64,000 nt of DNA from Winogradskyella marincola (GCF_029624125.1 NZ_JARSBN010000004.1:248001-312000), one strand, 5' to 3'; shown: positions 28,114-37,072, counted from the first letter of the stretch. Notes: generated by a model from the letters alone, not told the origin. Made by a program: numbers and translations.

Positions 28114-28554
28114 TTATTTACTTATTACTTTTTTTACAGAAGCGTAAATCATTGCTAATGCAGCAACTACGATTAACACATAGAACGCTGTTAAACCAGC
28201 ACCTACCATGTGAGATTGTCCGTCTGTTGCCAATCCATCTTGTAACTTATATGCTTTAGTGTCTCCACCAGATACCACATAAGAAATAATTAAGACAGCA
28301 GCAAAAGCTCCTACTCCGATTAACGTATTTTTTAGTCCTGAAGTATTTGTAAATAGGTTTTTGATAACAAAAACTACAACAAATAAGATTACAATACCTA
28401 ATGTAATGTAAGCTGCCCAGGCCATTGGCTCTACGAGACCGGCTTTTTCGCCTGTCTCAATAGCCTCATCACCAGCTGCAATAATTCTAACTAAGGATAC
28501 AATCCCTACCAGACTTAGTACAGCAGCTACTATTTTTAATATTTTGTGTAACAT
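28114..28554 (-). CDS. small membrane protein of the ExbB/ExbD cluster
   Basis: 146 residues with about four membrane helices: residues 4-27, 48-70 (AAYITLGIVILFVVVFVI), 77-96 and 122-142. It sits between exbB and the first exbD with short gaps (19 and 6 bp), so it is almost certainly part of the same operon and perhaps of the complex. No known family function. I recall the gene order ExbB, small membrane protein, ExbD, ExbD in other Flavobacteriaceae. Confidence 0.8.
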   Translation of the reverse strand: MLHKILKIVAAVLSLVGIVSLVRIIAAGDEAIETGEKAGLVEPMAWAAYITLGIVILFVVVFVIKNLFTNTSGLKNTLIGVGAFAAVLIISYVVSGGDTKAYKLQDGLATDGQSHMVGAGLTAFYVLIVVAALAMIYASVKKVISK

Positions 28555-28573
28555 AATTTAAATTTGGTCTTTT

Positions 28574-29344
28574 TTATTTTTTGTGCTTTACTAATAAGTC
28601 CATCAATGTAATTGATGCATCTTCCATATCATTTACAATACTATCGATCTTAGCGATGATGTAGTTGTAAAATATTTGAAGAATAATAGCCACAATAAGA
28701 CCAAATACTGTTGTTAAAAGTGCTACTTTAATACCACCTGCTACTAATGATGGCTGCATATCACCTGCTGCTTCAATCTTATCAAAGGCCTGAATCATAC
28801 CGATTACCGTACCCATGAAACCAAGCATTGGTGCTAATGCGATGAATAATGATATCCAAGAAACGTTCTTTTCTAACTGACCCATTTGTACACCACCATA
28901 AGCTACAACAGCTTTTTCAGCAGCATCGATGTCTTCGTCAGCTCTATCTAAACCTTGATAGAATATTGAGGCAACTGGTCCTTTTGTGTTTCTACAAACT
29001 TCTTTAGCAGCTTCTATACCACCTGATGCTAATGCATCTTCCACATTTTGAGTTAATTTTTTAGTGTTTGTAGTTGAAAGGTTTAAAAAGATAATTCTTT
29101 CTATAGCGATTGCTAAACCAAGAATTAAACATAATAATACAATACCCATAAAGCCTGGGCCACCTTCAATAAAACGCTTTTTTAATTCTTGATGGAAACT
29201 CAATTCTTCGCCTGCTGGCTCGTCAGCATCTTGAGTTAGAGTTGTAATAGTTGCTGTTGTAGTTGCTAATGTTGTTGCATTGGCATTAACAGTTCCGATA
29301 GCCATTAAACATGTTATGGCAAGAATAGAAAATAATCTTTTCAT
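28574..29344 (-). CDS. exbB: ExbB/TolQ/MotA-family proton channel protein
   Basis: 256 residues. Unlike enterobacterial ExbB it begins with a signal-peptide-like segment (MKRLFSILAITCLMAIGTVNANA) and a Thr-rich linker before the first channel helix (about 58-80, FMGIVLLCLILGLAIAIERI). The helix pair SWISLFIALAPMLGFMGTVIGMIQAF and ALLTTVFGLIVAIILQIFYNYI forms the conserved MotA/TolQ/ExbB core. First gene of a four-gene operon. Upstream on its strand lies TATCTTTA, a near match to the -7 consensus. Confidence 0.93.
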   Translation of the reverse strand: MKRLFSILAITCLMAIGTVNANATTLATTTATITTLTQDADEPAGEELSFHQELKKRFIEGGPGFMGIVLLCLILGLAIAIERIIFLNLSTTNTKKLTQNVEDALASGGIEAAKEVCRNTKGPVASIFYQGLDRADEDIDAAEKAVVAYGGVQMGQLEKNVSWISLFIALAPMLGFMGTVIGMIQAFDKIEAAGDMQPSLVAGGIKVALLTTVFGLIVAIILQIFYNYIIAKIDSIVNDMEDASITLMDLLVKHKK

Positions 29345-29419
29345 TGTTCTTAATCTTAATTTTATTAGTTAAAGTGTTAAAGATAAAAAAAATAATGTAA
29401 AAATCGCCTAAAATCTATG

Positions 29420-29507
29420 CAGAGAGGAAGGGATTCGAACCCTCGATACCCTTTTGGAGTATACACACTTTCCAGGCGTGCGCCTTCGACCACTCGGCCA
29501 CCTCTCT
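29420..29507 (-). tRNA. tRNA-Ser, anticodon GGA
   Basis: The minus strand reads AGAGAGG-TGGCCGAGTGGTCGAAGG at the 5' end. The acceptor arms AGAGAGG / CCTCTCT pair over 7 bp. The anticodon loop is CTGGAAA between CACGC and GTGTG, giving anticodon GGA. A long variable arm (type II tRNA) and the T-loop GGGTTCGAATCCC are present. CCA is not encoded. 88 nt with the discriminator G. Confidence 0.96.
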
Positions 29508-29581
29508 GTAAATTTTGACAAAAATTACGGTGTGCCAAATAACAAAAAAAACTTCAAACACTAAAATTTGTATCGTTAATT

Positions 29582-30607
29582 TTAGGTCAATTCGCCACGT
29601 AGTGATGTTTCGAATGTTTTTTTGAATTCTGAAGTAGGTATTTTCTCTCCTAAAAGGTACATTAATTTAGTAATTGCTGCTTCTGTGGTTATATCTTTTC
29701 CTGAAATTACTCCTATAGATTTTAGCTCAGAACTGGTTTCATACTGACCCATATTAACACTTCCGCCTGCACATTGCGATACATTAACAATATGAAGTCC
29801 TTTTGATATTGCTTTTTTTAACAATTCTACAAACCATTTTTCGGTTGTTGCATTACCTGCACCATAGGTTTCTAGGATTAATCCTTCTAAGGTTTCACTG
29901 TTTAGTATTGTTTCAACAAAAGCTTTAGATATACCTGGAAATAATTTTAGAATACCTACATTGGTATTCATATTTGTACGAACCACCAACTGGTTTGTAG
30001 ATTTTGATCTCCATAAATACTCCTTATTAATATTAAGGTGTACTCCAGACTCTGCTAAATTAGGGTAGTTAAAAGACTCAAAAGCTTCAAAATGCTCTGC
30101 ATTTATCTTAGTTGTTCTATTACCTCTGTATAATTTGTATTCAAAATAAAGTCCTACTTCTCGTATTACAGGTAAACCATCTTGTTGCAAAGACGCCATT
30201 TGTATGGAGGTTATTAGATTTTCTTTTGCATCTGTTCTTAGGTCTCCTATTGGTAATTGAGATCCTGTAAAGATGACTGGCTTTTCTAAATTTTCTAACA
30301 AAAAACTTAAAGCTGAAGCAGAATAACTCATAGTATCACTTCCATGCAGTATCACAAAACCATCAAAGGACTGATAATTGACCTCTACAATTTGTGCAAT
30401 ATCTGCCCAAAACTTAGGATTCATGTTAGAGGAATCTATTGGTTCTTCAAAAGAAATGGTTTCTATATTACAATCCAGCAGTCTAATTTCTGGAATACGT
30501 GTTAAGATGCTATCAAAATCAAAAGCTCGTAATGCTCCTGTATCGGCATCTTTTATCATACCTATTGTTCCGCCTGTATATACTAATAAGATGTTTGGGT
30601 TTTGCAT
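29582..30607 (-). CDS. ansA: type I asparaginase
   Basis: 341 residues. Hydrolyses asparagine to aspartate and ammonia; no signal peptide, hence cytosolic. The first catalytic Thr is in VYTGGTIGM (Thr11 region). The second catalytic block is FVILHGSDTMSYSASALSFLLE (about 83-104), and FTGSQLPIGDLRTDAKENLI follows. Starts 3 bp after the tatD stop on the same strand, so the two are co-transcribed. Confidence 0.93.
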   Translation of the reverse strand: MQNPNILLVYTGGTIGMIKDADTGALRAFDFDSILTRIPEIRLLDCNIETISFEEPIDSSNMNPKFWADIAQIVEVNYQSFDGFVILHGSDTMSYSASALSFLLENLEKPVIFTGSQLPIGDLRTDAKENLITSIQMASLQQDGLPVIREVGLYFEYKLYRGNRTTKINAEHFEAFESFNYPNLAESGVHLNINKEYLWRSKSTNQLVVRTNMNTNVGILKLFPGISKAFVETILNSETLEGLILETYGAGNATTEKWFVELLKKAISKGLHIVNVSQCAGGSVNMGQYETSSELKSIGVISGKDITTEAAITKLMYLLGEKIPTSEFKKTFETSLRGELT

Positions 30608-30610
30608 AGT

Positions 30611-31378
30611 TTATATACCGAATACGTGTTTTGAGTTTTTGGTTGTGATGTCAGCAATGTCTTCGACACTGATAGTGTAAAGTTCTGCTAATTTTTCTAA
30701 TACCTTATTAATATATAAACTTTCGTTTCGTTTACCACGATATGGTTTTGGTGCTAAATAAGGAGAATCGGTTTCTAACACAATGTGTTGCAAATCGATT
30801 TTATTTAAAAACTGGTCTATTTTTCCATTCTTAAAGGTTACTACTCCACCTATGCCTAACTTCATATTATAGGATATGGCTTGGTGCGCTTGCTCTAATG
30901 TACCAGTAAAGCAGTGAAAGATTCCAAAAAGATCATCTGATTTTTCTTGTTCTAAAACTTCAAAAATCTCATCAAATGCCTCTCTGCAATGTATAACGAT
31001 TGGCAACTTATACTTTTTTGCAAGATGTATCTGATGCCTGAATGCTTCAATTTGAATATCTAGTGTAGTTTTATCCCAATACAAATCAATACCTATTTCG
31101 CCAACGGCATAGAATTTTCGTTGAGATAACATGTCTTCAACATGTGCTAACTCTTCCTTATAATTTTCTTTTACATGTGTAGGATGTAATCCCATCATTA
31201 AAAATATATGCTCTGGAAAATCTTTTTCGAGTTGCAGCATCGATGCTGTATATGTAGAATCTATTGCAGGAATAAAAAATCTGGAAACATTAGCATCTAA
31301 AGCACGCTGAATCATAGCTGATCTATCTTCATCAAAAGCTTCACTATATAAATGTGTGTGAGTGTCCGTTATAATCAT
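30611..31378 (-). CDS. tatD: TatD-family metal-dependent DNase
   Basis: 255 residues from the ATG at 31378 (MIITDTHTHLYSE). An upstream in-frame start would add 13 unrelated residues and overlap the promoter. Metal ligands: THTHL (His7 and His9), GEIGIDLYWD, VIHCREAF, FHCFTGT and ETDSPYLAPKPYRGKRNES, all typical of TatD/YcfH. Minus-strand TATTTTTG ends 4 nt before the ATG, predicting a leaderless mRNA and supporting this start. Confidence 0.94.
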   Translation of the reverse strand: MIITDTHTHLYSEAFDEDRSAMIQRALDANVSRFFIPAIDSTYTASMLQLEKDFPEHIFLMMGLHPTHVKENYKEELAHVEDMLSQRKFYAVGEIGIDLYWDKTTLDIQIEAFRHQIHLAKKYKLPIVIHCREAFDEIFEVLEQEKSDDLFGIFHCFTGTLEQAHQAISYNMKLGIGGVVTFKNGKIDQFLNKIDLQHIVLETDSPYLAPKPYRGKRNESLYINKVLEKLAELYTISVEDIADITTKNSKHVFGI

Positions 31379-31382
31379 TTGG

Positions 31383-31390
31383 CAAAAATA
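31383..31390 (-). promoter_or_regulatory. -7 element of tatD, predicted leaderless
   Basis: TATTTTTG on the minus strand followed by CCAA and the ATG at 31378. Confidence 0.6.
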
Positions 31391-31426
31391 ATCGTTTAGT
31401 GTATTATATTTACACAAATTTTGAAA

Positions 31427-31879
31427 ATGGAAACGTTAAAAGACTTTCTTCTAAATAAAGGCTACTCCAAGATAAAGCTGAAATTGACCAAAACAAATCA
31501 TTTTGAAATTAAAGCTACTATTAATGGAGTTAAAGGTCGCTTTATTTTAGACACTGGAGCTTCTAGCAGCTGCGTTGGTTTTGAGGCCATAGAACGCTTT
31601 AATCTTAAAGTAAAAGACTCTGAAATAAAAGCCGTTGGTGCTGGCGCTTCTAATATGACTACGCAGATTTCTAAATCCAACAATTTAAAAATTGGAAAAT
31701 GGAAGAAAAACAGAGTGGCTTTAATACTTTTTAATCTTTCTCACGTTAACACTGGACTCGTTAATCATAATGCAGATCCTATAGATGGTATTATTGGTGC
31801 AGATATTTTAAAGAAAGGAAAAGCTATTATTGACTACGACAAGAAATACCTTTACTTAAAGTTGAAAGATATTTCTTAA
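31427..31879 (+). CDS. retropepsin-like aspartic protease, single domain
   Basis: 150 residues from the ATG at 31427 (METLKDFLL); the frame also opens with a TTG 6 bp earlier. FILDTGASSSCVG (about 43-55) contains the D-T-G active-site triplet, and DGIIGADILKKGKAIIDY (about 124-141) matches the downstream hydrophobic-Gly motif of clan AA proteases. One D-T-G per chain means it would act as a homodimer. No signal peptide, so probably cytosolic. Divergent from tatD, 44 bp upstream of the response regulator. Substrate unknown. Confidence 0.85.
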   Translation: METLKDFLLNKGYSKIKLKLTKTNHFEIKATINGVKGRFILDTGASSSCVGFEAIERFNLKVKDSEIKAVGAGASNMTTQISKSNNLKIGKWKKNRVALILFNLSHVNTGLVNHNADPIDGIIGADILKKGKAIIDYDKKYLYLKLKDIS

Positions 31880-31922
31880 CCAAAAGATTATTATTATTTT
31901 TATAGTCCTTAGTAATACCCTT

Positions 31923-32549
31923 ATGGACCCTACCATTATAATAGCAGATGATCACCCTTTAGTACTAAAAGGGCTTCAAGATTTTTTACACGAAAAAGAA
32001 TACAATGTCCTTGCCAGTGCAAAAAATGGCAAAGAAGCTTTGGCATTAATAAAAGCTCATACTCCAGATATTGCTATTCTAGATATTAAAATGCCTTTTT
32101 TTACAGGTTTGCAAATTGCTGAAAAATGCAAAAAAGCCAATCTTAAAACAAAGATAGTACTCATTACTTTTGAAAAGGATGAGAAAATCTACACCGAAGC
32201 AAAATCTATAGGTGTTTATGGCTATGTATTAAAAGAGTTTGCTTTAGACGAAATTGAAAACTGTATTAACGCTGTTACAAAAGATCAGCCTTATTTTAGT
32301 CCAGAACTTTTAGCGTATATAGAAGTAGATAATGGTCCGGAAGCGTTAAACGATTTGACAAAAACGGAGCTAAAAATCTTAAAATTGATTGTTGAAAACA
32401 AGACTGCAAAAGAAATTGCAGAAGAATTACACGTTTCTCCGAGAACTGTTGAGAAACATAAAAGCAACATTATCAGAAAGTTAGATATAGAAAAAACACC
32501 TAATAGTCTATTAATTTGGGCAAAAGAGAACCAAAACTACATTTCTTGA
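31923..32549 (+). CDS. LuxR/NarL-type response regulator without an adjacent kinase
   Basis: 208 residues. The receiver domain has the acidic pair Asp9/Asp10, phospho-acceptor Asp54 (ILDIKMP), Thr82 and Lys104, so it should be phosphorylatable. The output domain, about 146-208, is a LuxR/GerE helix-turn-helix (LTKTELKILKLIVENKTAKEIAEELHVSPRTVEKHKSNI). No histidine kinase gene is in the window. Its own upstream region lacks the palindrome found twice just downstream (32553 and 32709). The stop codon ends 3 bp before the first palindrome, so the obvious hypothesis is that this protein binds those sites and activates the two short transcripts. Confidence 0.95.
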   Translation: MDPTIIIADDHPLVLKGLQDFLHEKEYNVLASAKNGKEALALIKAHTPDIAILDIKMPFFTGLQIAEKCKKANLKTKIVLITFEKDEKIYTEAKSIGVYGYVLKEFALDEIENCINAVTKDQPYFSPELLAYIEVDNGPEALNDLTKTELKILKLIVENKTAKEIAEELHVSPRTVEKHKSNIIRKLDIEKTPNSLLIWAKENQNYIS

Positions 32550-32552
32550 AAA

Positions 32553-32570
32553 ATACGTAAGGTTACGTAT
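32553..32570. promoter_or_regulatory. 18-bp palindromic operator, copy 1
   Basis: ATACGTAAGGTTACGTAT: two perfect 8-bp arms around GG. It lies 14 bp upstream of a weak -7-like element, the position expected for an activator that replaces the -33 contact. An identical copy is at 32709. I saw no other full copy in the window. Confidence 0.75.
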
Positions 32571-32596
32571 ATTATGGTATTATATTATTTCGGAAA

Positions 32597-32691
32597 TTTA
32601 CACTGTTATTAATTAAGGGTTAATAACGAGCTATTAATTAGTTCTTAGGGGATTATTTGAGCCTTGGAGTTTTCCAAGGCTCTTTTTTTTT
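32597..32691 (+). ncRNA. predicted small RNA 1 downstream of the response regulator
   Basis: Predicted transcript of about 95 nt; the start is estimated as 5 nt after a degenerate -7 element (TTATTTCG, 32585-32592). It has a 5' hairpin GTTATTAA / TTAATAAC (32605-32627, 8 bp, loop TTAAGGG), a 30-nt AU-rich linker, and a perfect 10-bp terminator GAGCCTTGGA / TCCAAGGCTC with nine T (32659-32691). No convincing reading frame. The promoter region matches that of RNA 2 without gaps. Confidence 0.55.
32659..32691 (+). terminator. terminator of small RNA 1
   Basis: Perfect stem GAGCCTTGGA / TCCAAGGCTC with loop GTTT, then nine T. Confidence 0.9.
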
Positions 32692-32708
32692 CAAAAAAAA
32701 ATCAAAAA

Positions 32709-32726
32709 ATACGTAAGGTTACGTAT
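32709..32726. promoter_or_regulatory. 18-bp palindromic operator, copy 2
   Basis: Identical to the 32553 palindrome and 156 bp further on. The next 49 bp match those after copy 1 at about 35 positions without a gap (counted by eye), so the unit looks duplicated. Confidence 0.75.
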
Positions 32727-32752
32727 AGTATTGTATTACAATTATTTGCAAT

Positions 32753-32831
32753 TTTACAGTGCTATTAATCAAAAGCCTGAGGCTATATTCTCAAAAGCTC
32801 TGAGTAGTACGCAAACACTCAGGGCTTTTTT
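32753..32831 (+). ncRNA. predicted small RNA 2 or attenuated leader
   Basis: Begins after a degenerate -7 element ATTATTTG (32741-32748). It contains two similar segments, AAAAGCCTGAG (32771) and AAAAGCTCTGAG (32793), both able to pair with CTCAGGGCTTTT at 32818. The 3' stem AGCTCTGAGT / ACTCAGGGCT is followed by TTTTTT. If read through, the transcript reaches the 37-codon ORF at 32846, so it could be a free sRNA or a leader with an attenuator. Confidence 0.5.
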
Positions 32832-32845
32832 AAAATTGAAATATC

Positions 32846-32959
32846 ATGGACACAATGAAAGATAATACCTCCAAAAGAGATAAAATATTTATGATTCTAT
32901 TAATTGTTAGCTCTGTAATAGTCATCTCAGCGAATATAGCTGTTAATTTTTTTAGTTAA
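32846..32959 (+). CDS. 37-residue single-helix membrane peptide
   Basis: Short ORF MDTMKDNTSKRDKIFMILLI... ending ANIAVNFFS. A charged N-terminus of about 14 residues (KDNTSKRDK) is followed by one hydrophobic helix of about 19 residues (FMILLIVSSVIVISANIAV). It begins 15 bp after the T-tract of the RNA 2 terminator and is followed by a strong terminator. The positive-inside pattern suggests insertion with the N-terminus in the cytoplasm. Expression is unproven; it resembles small regulatory or toxin-like peptides only in size and topology. Confidence 0.5.
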   Translation: MDTMKDNTSKRDKIFMILLIVSSVIVISANIAVNFFS

Positions 32960-32991
32960 TTTTAGTTAGTTACCTATGTAGTTAGGAGCAA

Positions 32992-33030
32992 AAAAAAAGC
33001 GCAATTAATATATAATTGCGCTTTTTTGCT
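32992..33030. terminator. bidirectional terminator between the small ORF and odhB
   Basis: AAAAGCGCAATTA and TAATTGCGCTTTT flank a short AT loop, with A-run and T-run on either side. Confidence 0.9.
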
Positions 33031-33050
33031 TTATAAAAAACTCGAGGTAA

Positions 33051-34271
33051 TTACATTTCCAAAGCTTTTTTAGGATTGTTATCCATTAATAATTCTTCAG
33101 GATTTTCTAACGCTTCTTTAACAGCAACTAAGAAACCTACAGATTCTCTACCATCAATAATTCTATGATCATAAGATAAAGCAACGTACATCATTGGATG
33201 AATTTCAACCTTACCATCTACAGCTATTGGTCTTTCTATAATATTATGCATACCAAGAATACCACTCTGTGGAGGGTTTATAATTGGTGTAGATAACATA
33301 CTACCAAATACACCACCATTAGAAATGGTAAATGTACCACCTGTCATTTCATCTACCGTAATCTGACCATCTCTGGCTCTTAAGGCTAAGCGTTTTACTT
33401 CTGCTTCAACACCTCTAAAGGTTAAGTTTTCAGCATTTCTTATCACCGGAACCATAAGTCCTTTTGGTCCAGATACTGCAATACTTACATCTACAAAATC
33501 GTAAGAAATCATTTCTTTACCATCTATCATAGAATTAACTGCAGGATATAATTTTAATGCTCTTACTACTGCCAAAGTAAAGAAACTCATAAAACCAAGA
33601 CCTACTCCATGTTTTGCCTTAAACTCTTCTTTGTATTGCTTACGTAATTCAAAAATTGGAGTCATGTTAACTTCATTAAAAGTCGTTAACATTGCTGTTG
33701 TATTCTTAGCTTCAACTAAACGCTCTGCTACTTTACGACGTAACATAGACATTTTGCTACGAGAAGTTCCTCTGTTTCCACCTGTTGGAGTTCCCATTGA
33801 TGGTACAGCATTTACTGCATCATCTTTAGTTATACGACCATCTTTGCCAGTACCTTTTATTGCATTGGCATCTAGTCCTCTTTCATCAATAATCTTTTTA
33901 GCAGCAGGACTTGGTGTACCTGTAGCATAAGTTTTAGATTCAGTAGCAGCAGGTTTTGCTTCTTCCTTTTTAGGTGCTTCTTCTTTCTTTTCTTCTTTAG
34001 AAGAAGTTACACTCTCACTACCTTCTGGCTTTGCAGCACTTGTATCTATTAAACATACAACTTGCCCAACAGCAACAGCATCGCCTTCTTCAGCCTTTAA
34101 AGTAATTGTACCACTGGCTTCTGCTGGTAATTCTAATGTTGCCTTGTCACTATCAACCTCAGCTATAGCTTGGTCTTTTTCTACATAATCACCATCTTCT
34201 ACTAACCATTCTGCAATTTCTACCTCAGTAATTGATTCGCCTGGTGAAGGCACTTTCATTTCTAAAATCAT
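33051..34271 (-). CDS. odhB: 2-oxoglutarate dehydrogenase E2, dihydrolipoyl succinyltransferase
   Basis: 406 residues. Lipoyl domain at 1-77 with the lipoylated Lys43 in [13 protein letters not shown]. An acidic Pro/Ala-rich linker (about 80-112) leads to a peripheral subunit-binding domain ([24 protein letters not shown], about 117-150) and a catalytic domain ending with [18 protein letters not shown], which holds the active-site His and Asp. Core of the TCA-cycle complex that makes succinyl-CoA. 32 bp downstream of sucA on the same strand. Confidence 0.96.
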   Translation of the reverse strand: MILEMKVPSPGESITEVEIAEWLVEDGDYVEKDQAIAEVDSDKATLELPAEASGTITLKAEEGDAVAVGQVVCLIDTSAAKPEGSESVTSSKEEKKEEAPKKEEAKPAATESKTYATGTPSPAAKKIIDERGLDANAIKGTGKDGRITKDDAVNAVPSMGTPTGGNRGTSRSKMSMLRRKVAERLVEAKNTTAMLTTFNEVNMTPIFELRKQYKEEFKAKHGVGLGFMSFFTLAVVRALKLYPAVNSMIDGKEMISYDFVDVSIAVSGPKGLMVPVIRNAENLTFRGVEAEVKRLALRARDGQITVDEMTGGTFTISNGGVFGSMLSTPIINPPQSGILGMHNIIERPIAVDGKVEIHPMMYVALSYDHRIIDGRESVGFLVAVKEALENPEELLMDNNPKKALEM

Positions 34272-34303
34272 GCGTTATTGTATTTAACCCTTTTTTGGTT
34301 TAA

Positions 34304-37072
34304 TTATTTTTTACTTCTTATTTGGTTATTCTTGCTTTTATCAAAAACATAATCGATAACTTCTTGATGTCTTGTTTTAGAACGTACAGAACTACCTGCT
34401 GCAGGTGCTCCATAAGGTCTTCTACTAGCAGCTCTCCATGTTCTTGCGTCATCAAAATGCATCATCATATGGCTGTAAGCTCCCATATTTCTTGGTTCCT
34501 CTTGCGCCCAAACAACATCATCTGCATTCTTATATTTACCTAATATGCTTTTTATTTCTTCTGCTGGTAATGGGAATAATTGCTCTATTCTAACCAAAGC
34601 AACATCTTCTCTACCTAATTTTTCTTGTTCTTCTAAAAGGTCGTAATAAAATTTACCTGTTACAAACACTAATGTTTTTACCTTATCTACATTAGCACTT
34701 GCATCATCTATTACTGTTTGAAAACTACCCGTTGCAAACTCATCTACAGCAGATACTACTTTAGGATGACGTAATAAACTCTTAGGAGTAAAAACTATTA
34801 AAGGTTTTCTATAGTTGGCTTTCATTTGCTTACGCAACAAATGAAACATATTGGCTGGTGTTGTACAGTCTGCAACAAACATATTGTCTTTTGCACACAA
34901 CTGTAAGTAACGCTCCATACGAGCAGATGAATGCTCTGCACCTTGACCTTCGTAACCATGAGGTAACAGCATTACCAATCCGTTAGATGTTTTCCATTTA
35001 TCTTCACCAGAAGATATATATTGGTCTAACATGATTTGAGCTCCATTACTAAAGTCACCAAATTGTGCTTCCCAAATGGTTAATGTATTAGGACTTGCCA
35101 TAGCATAACCATAATCAAAACCTACAACACCATATTCTGACAATAATGAGTTATAGATATTGAATTGTCCTTGGTTTTCTGATACATTTTTAAGTAAGAT
35201 AATTTCTTCTTCGCTATCCTCTACTTTTACAACAGCATGTCTGTGCGAAAAAGTACCACGCTCTACATCCTGACCAGAAATTCTAACATTAAAACCTTCA
35301 GCTAACAATGAACCATAAGCCAAATGCTCTGCCATTGCCCAGTCTAGTCTATCTTCATCAAACATAGTTTGACGCGATTCTACCAAACGCTGAATTTTTC
35401 TGATAAACTTTTTATCTTCTGGTAAATTAGAAATAACCTTTGTAATGTCTGTAAGTAGCTCTTTTGATACTGTTGTATCTACAGGCTTCATCATTTCGCC
35501 TTCATCTACACGATCAAAATCTTTCCATTGCTCGTGCATAAATGGAGAAATAACTGTCTTTTCTACTTTACGAGAGTCTTCAAGTTTTTCTTCTAATTTA
35601 TCCTTGTAATCTTTTTCAATTTTTGAAACATGATCCTTATCTATTACACCTTCAGCAATTAATCGTTCTGCATAAATATCTCTAGGATTTTGATGCTTCG
35701 CAATTGCTTTGTATAATAAAGGTTGTGTAAACTTAGGCTCATCACCTTCGTTATGACCATATTTTCTATAACCTAATAAGTCTATAAATACATCGCGCTT
35801 AAATTTCATTCTAAAATGAAGTGCAAATAAAGTTGCGTGCACTACAGATTCTGCGTCGTCTGCATTAACATGAAGTACTGGTGACAAGGTTACCTTACCT
35901 ACATCTGTACAATAGGTACTAGAACGTGCGTCTAAGTAATTAGTTGTAAATCCAATCTGGTTGTTTACTACAATATGTACTGTTCCGTTTGTTTTGTAAC
36001 CATCTAATTGCGCCATTTGTACAACTTCGTACACAAGACCTTGTCCTGCTATAGCAGCATCACCATGCACTACTATTGGTAGTACTTGCGAAGCATCTTC
36101 AATTTCTGGTTTATCTTGTTTTGCTCTAGATATACCTTCTACAACTGCACCAACAGTTTCTAAATGCGAAGGGTTTGGAGCAATACTTAGGTTTATCTTT
36201 TTACCTGAATCGGTTTCGCGATCGCTTGTCCAACCTAAGTGATATTTTACATCACCATCAAAAATCTGTTCTTCGTAATCTTTACCATCAAACTCACTAA
36301 AGATATCTTTAGCAGATTTTCCAAAAATATTTGTAAGCGTACTTAAGCGGCCACGATGTGCCATACCCATTACAAACTCTTTAACACCATACTCTGCCGC
36401 TGTTTCTATCATAGCGTCTAAAGCAGGAATCAAAGATTCGTTTCCTTCTAAAGAAAATCGTTTTTGACCTACATACTTGGTATGCAAGAAGTTTTCAAAA
36501 GAAACCGCTTCATTCAATTTTCTTAGAATATTTTTCTTTTGATCTGGGGAAAACTGAGGATGATTATCATTAACATTCAGTTTTTCCTGAATCCATTGAA
36601 TTTCCTCTGGTTTTCTTATATACATATATTCTACACCAATAGAATCGCAATAAATACGCTCTAAATGATCTATAATACTTTGCAAAGTTGATGTACCAAT
36701 ACCTATGATTTCACCGGCAGAAAAAACAGTGTTCAAATCATTTTTGGAAAGACCAAAATTTTCAATCTCTAATGTTGGAGCGTATTTTCTTCTGGCTCTA
36801 ACCGGATTTGTTTTAGTAAATAGGTGACCTCTGTTTCTATAGCCATCGATAAGTTTTACAACCTGAAACTCTTTTTGAAGTTGTTCAGGAATTTGGGCAG
36901 AAACACCTTCTACTATTTCACCATCCATTCCATAATTTTCTGATCCGAAATCGTAACCTTGAAAAAAGGCACGCCAACTCGGCTCTATGGCATCTGGATT
37001 TTTAAGATATTGATCGTATAAGTCAGCAAAATATGCTGTATGTGCTGCGTTGAGAAAGGAATATTTATCCAT
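34304..37072 (-). CDS. sucA: 2-oxoglutarate dehydrogenase E1, thiamine-diphosphate dependent
   Basis: 922 residues from the ATG at 37072 (MDKYSFLNAAHTAYFADLYDQYL). The frame opens 10 codons earlier with a non-ATG codon, which is unlikely. GMAHRGRLSTLTNIF, VHGDAAIAGQGLVYE with VVNNQIGFTTN (ThDP/Mg site), and YRKYGHNEGDEPKFTQP are hallmark segments. The C-terminal part has LLPHGYEGQGAEHSSARMERYLQL. First gene of the sucA-odhB operon. TATTTTTG on the minus strand at 37111-37118 gives a 38-nt leader. Confidence 0.97.
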   Translation of the reverse strand: MDKYSFLNAAHTAYFADLYDQYLKNPDAIEPSWRAFFQGYDFGSENYGMDGEIVEGVSAQIPEQLQKEFQVVKLIDGYRNRGHLFTKTNPVRARRKYAPTLEIENFGLSKNDLNTVFSAGEIIGIGTSTLQSIIDHLERIYCDSIGVEYMYIRKPEEIQWIQEKLNVNDNHPQFSPDQKKNILRKLNEAVSFENFLHTKYVGQKRFSLEGNESLIPALDAMIETAAEYGVKEFVMGMAHRGRLSTLTNIFGKSAKDIFSEFDGKDYEEQIFDGDVKYHLGWTSDRETDSGKKINLSIAPNPSHLETVGAVVEGISRAKQDKPEIEDASQVLPIVVHGDAAIAGQGLVYEVVQMAQLDGYKTNGTVHIVVNNQIGFTTNYLDARSSTYCTDVGKVTLSPVLHVNADDAESVVHATLFALHFRMKFKRDVFIDLLGYRKYGHNEGDEPKFTQPLLYKAIAKHQNPRDIYAERLIAEGVIDKDHVSKIEKDYKDKLEEKLEDSRKVEKTVISPFMHEQWKDFDRVDEGEMMKPVDTTVSKELLTDITKVISNLPEDKKFIRKIQRLVESRQTMFDEDRLDWAMAEHLAYGSLLAEGFNVRISGQDVERGTFSHRHAVVKVEDSEEEIILLKNVSENQGQFNIYNSLLSEYGVVGFDYGYAMASPNTLTIWEAQFGDFSNGAQIMLDQYISSGEDKWKTSNGLVMLLPHGYEGQGAEHSSARMERYLQLCAKDNMFVADCTTPANMFHLLRKQMKANYRKPLIVFTPKSLLRHPKVVSAVDEFATGSFQTVIDDASANVDKVKTLVFVTGKFYYDLLEEQEKLGREDVALVRIEQLFPLPAEEIKSILGKYKNADDVVWAQEEPRNMGAYSHMMMHFDDARTWRAASRRPYGAPAAGSSVRSKTRHQEVIDYVFDKSKNNQIRSKK

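Noticed and set aside
32574-32612. Twelve-codon peptide MVLYYFGNLHCY in the first palindrome unit
   Set aside because: It lies in the promoter region rather than the transcript, and the ATG is absent in the otherwise aligned second copy.
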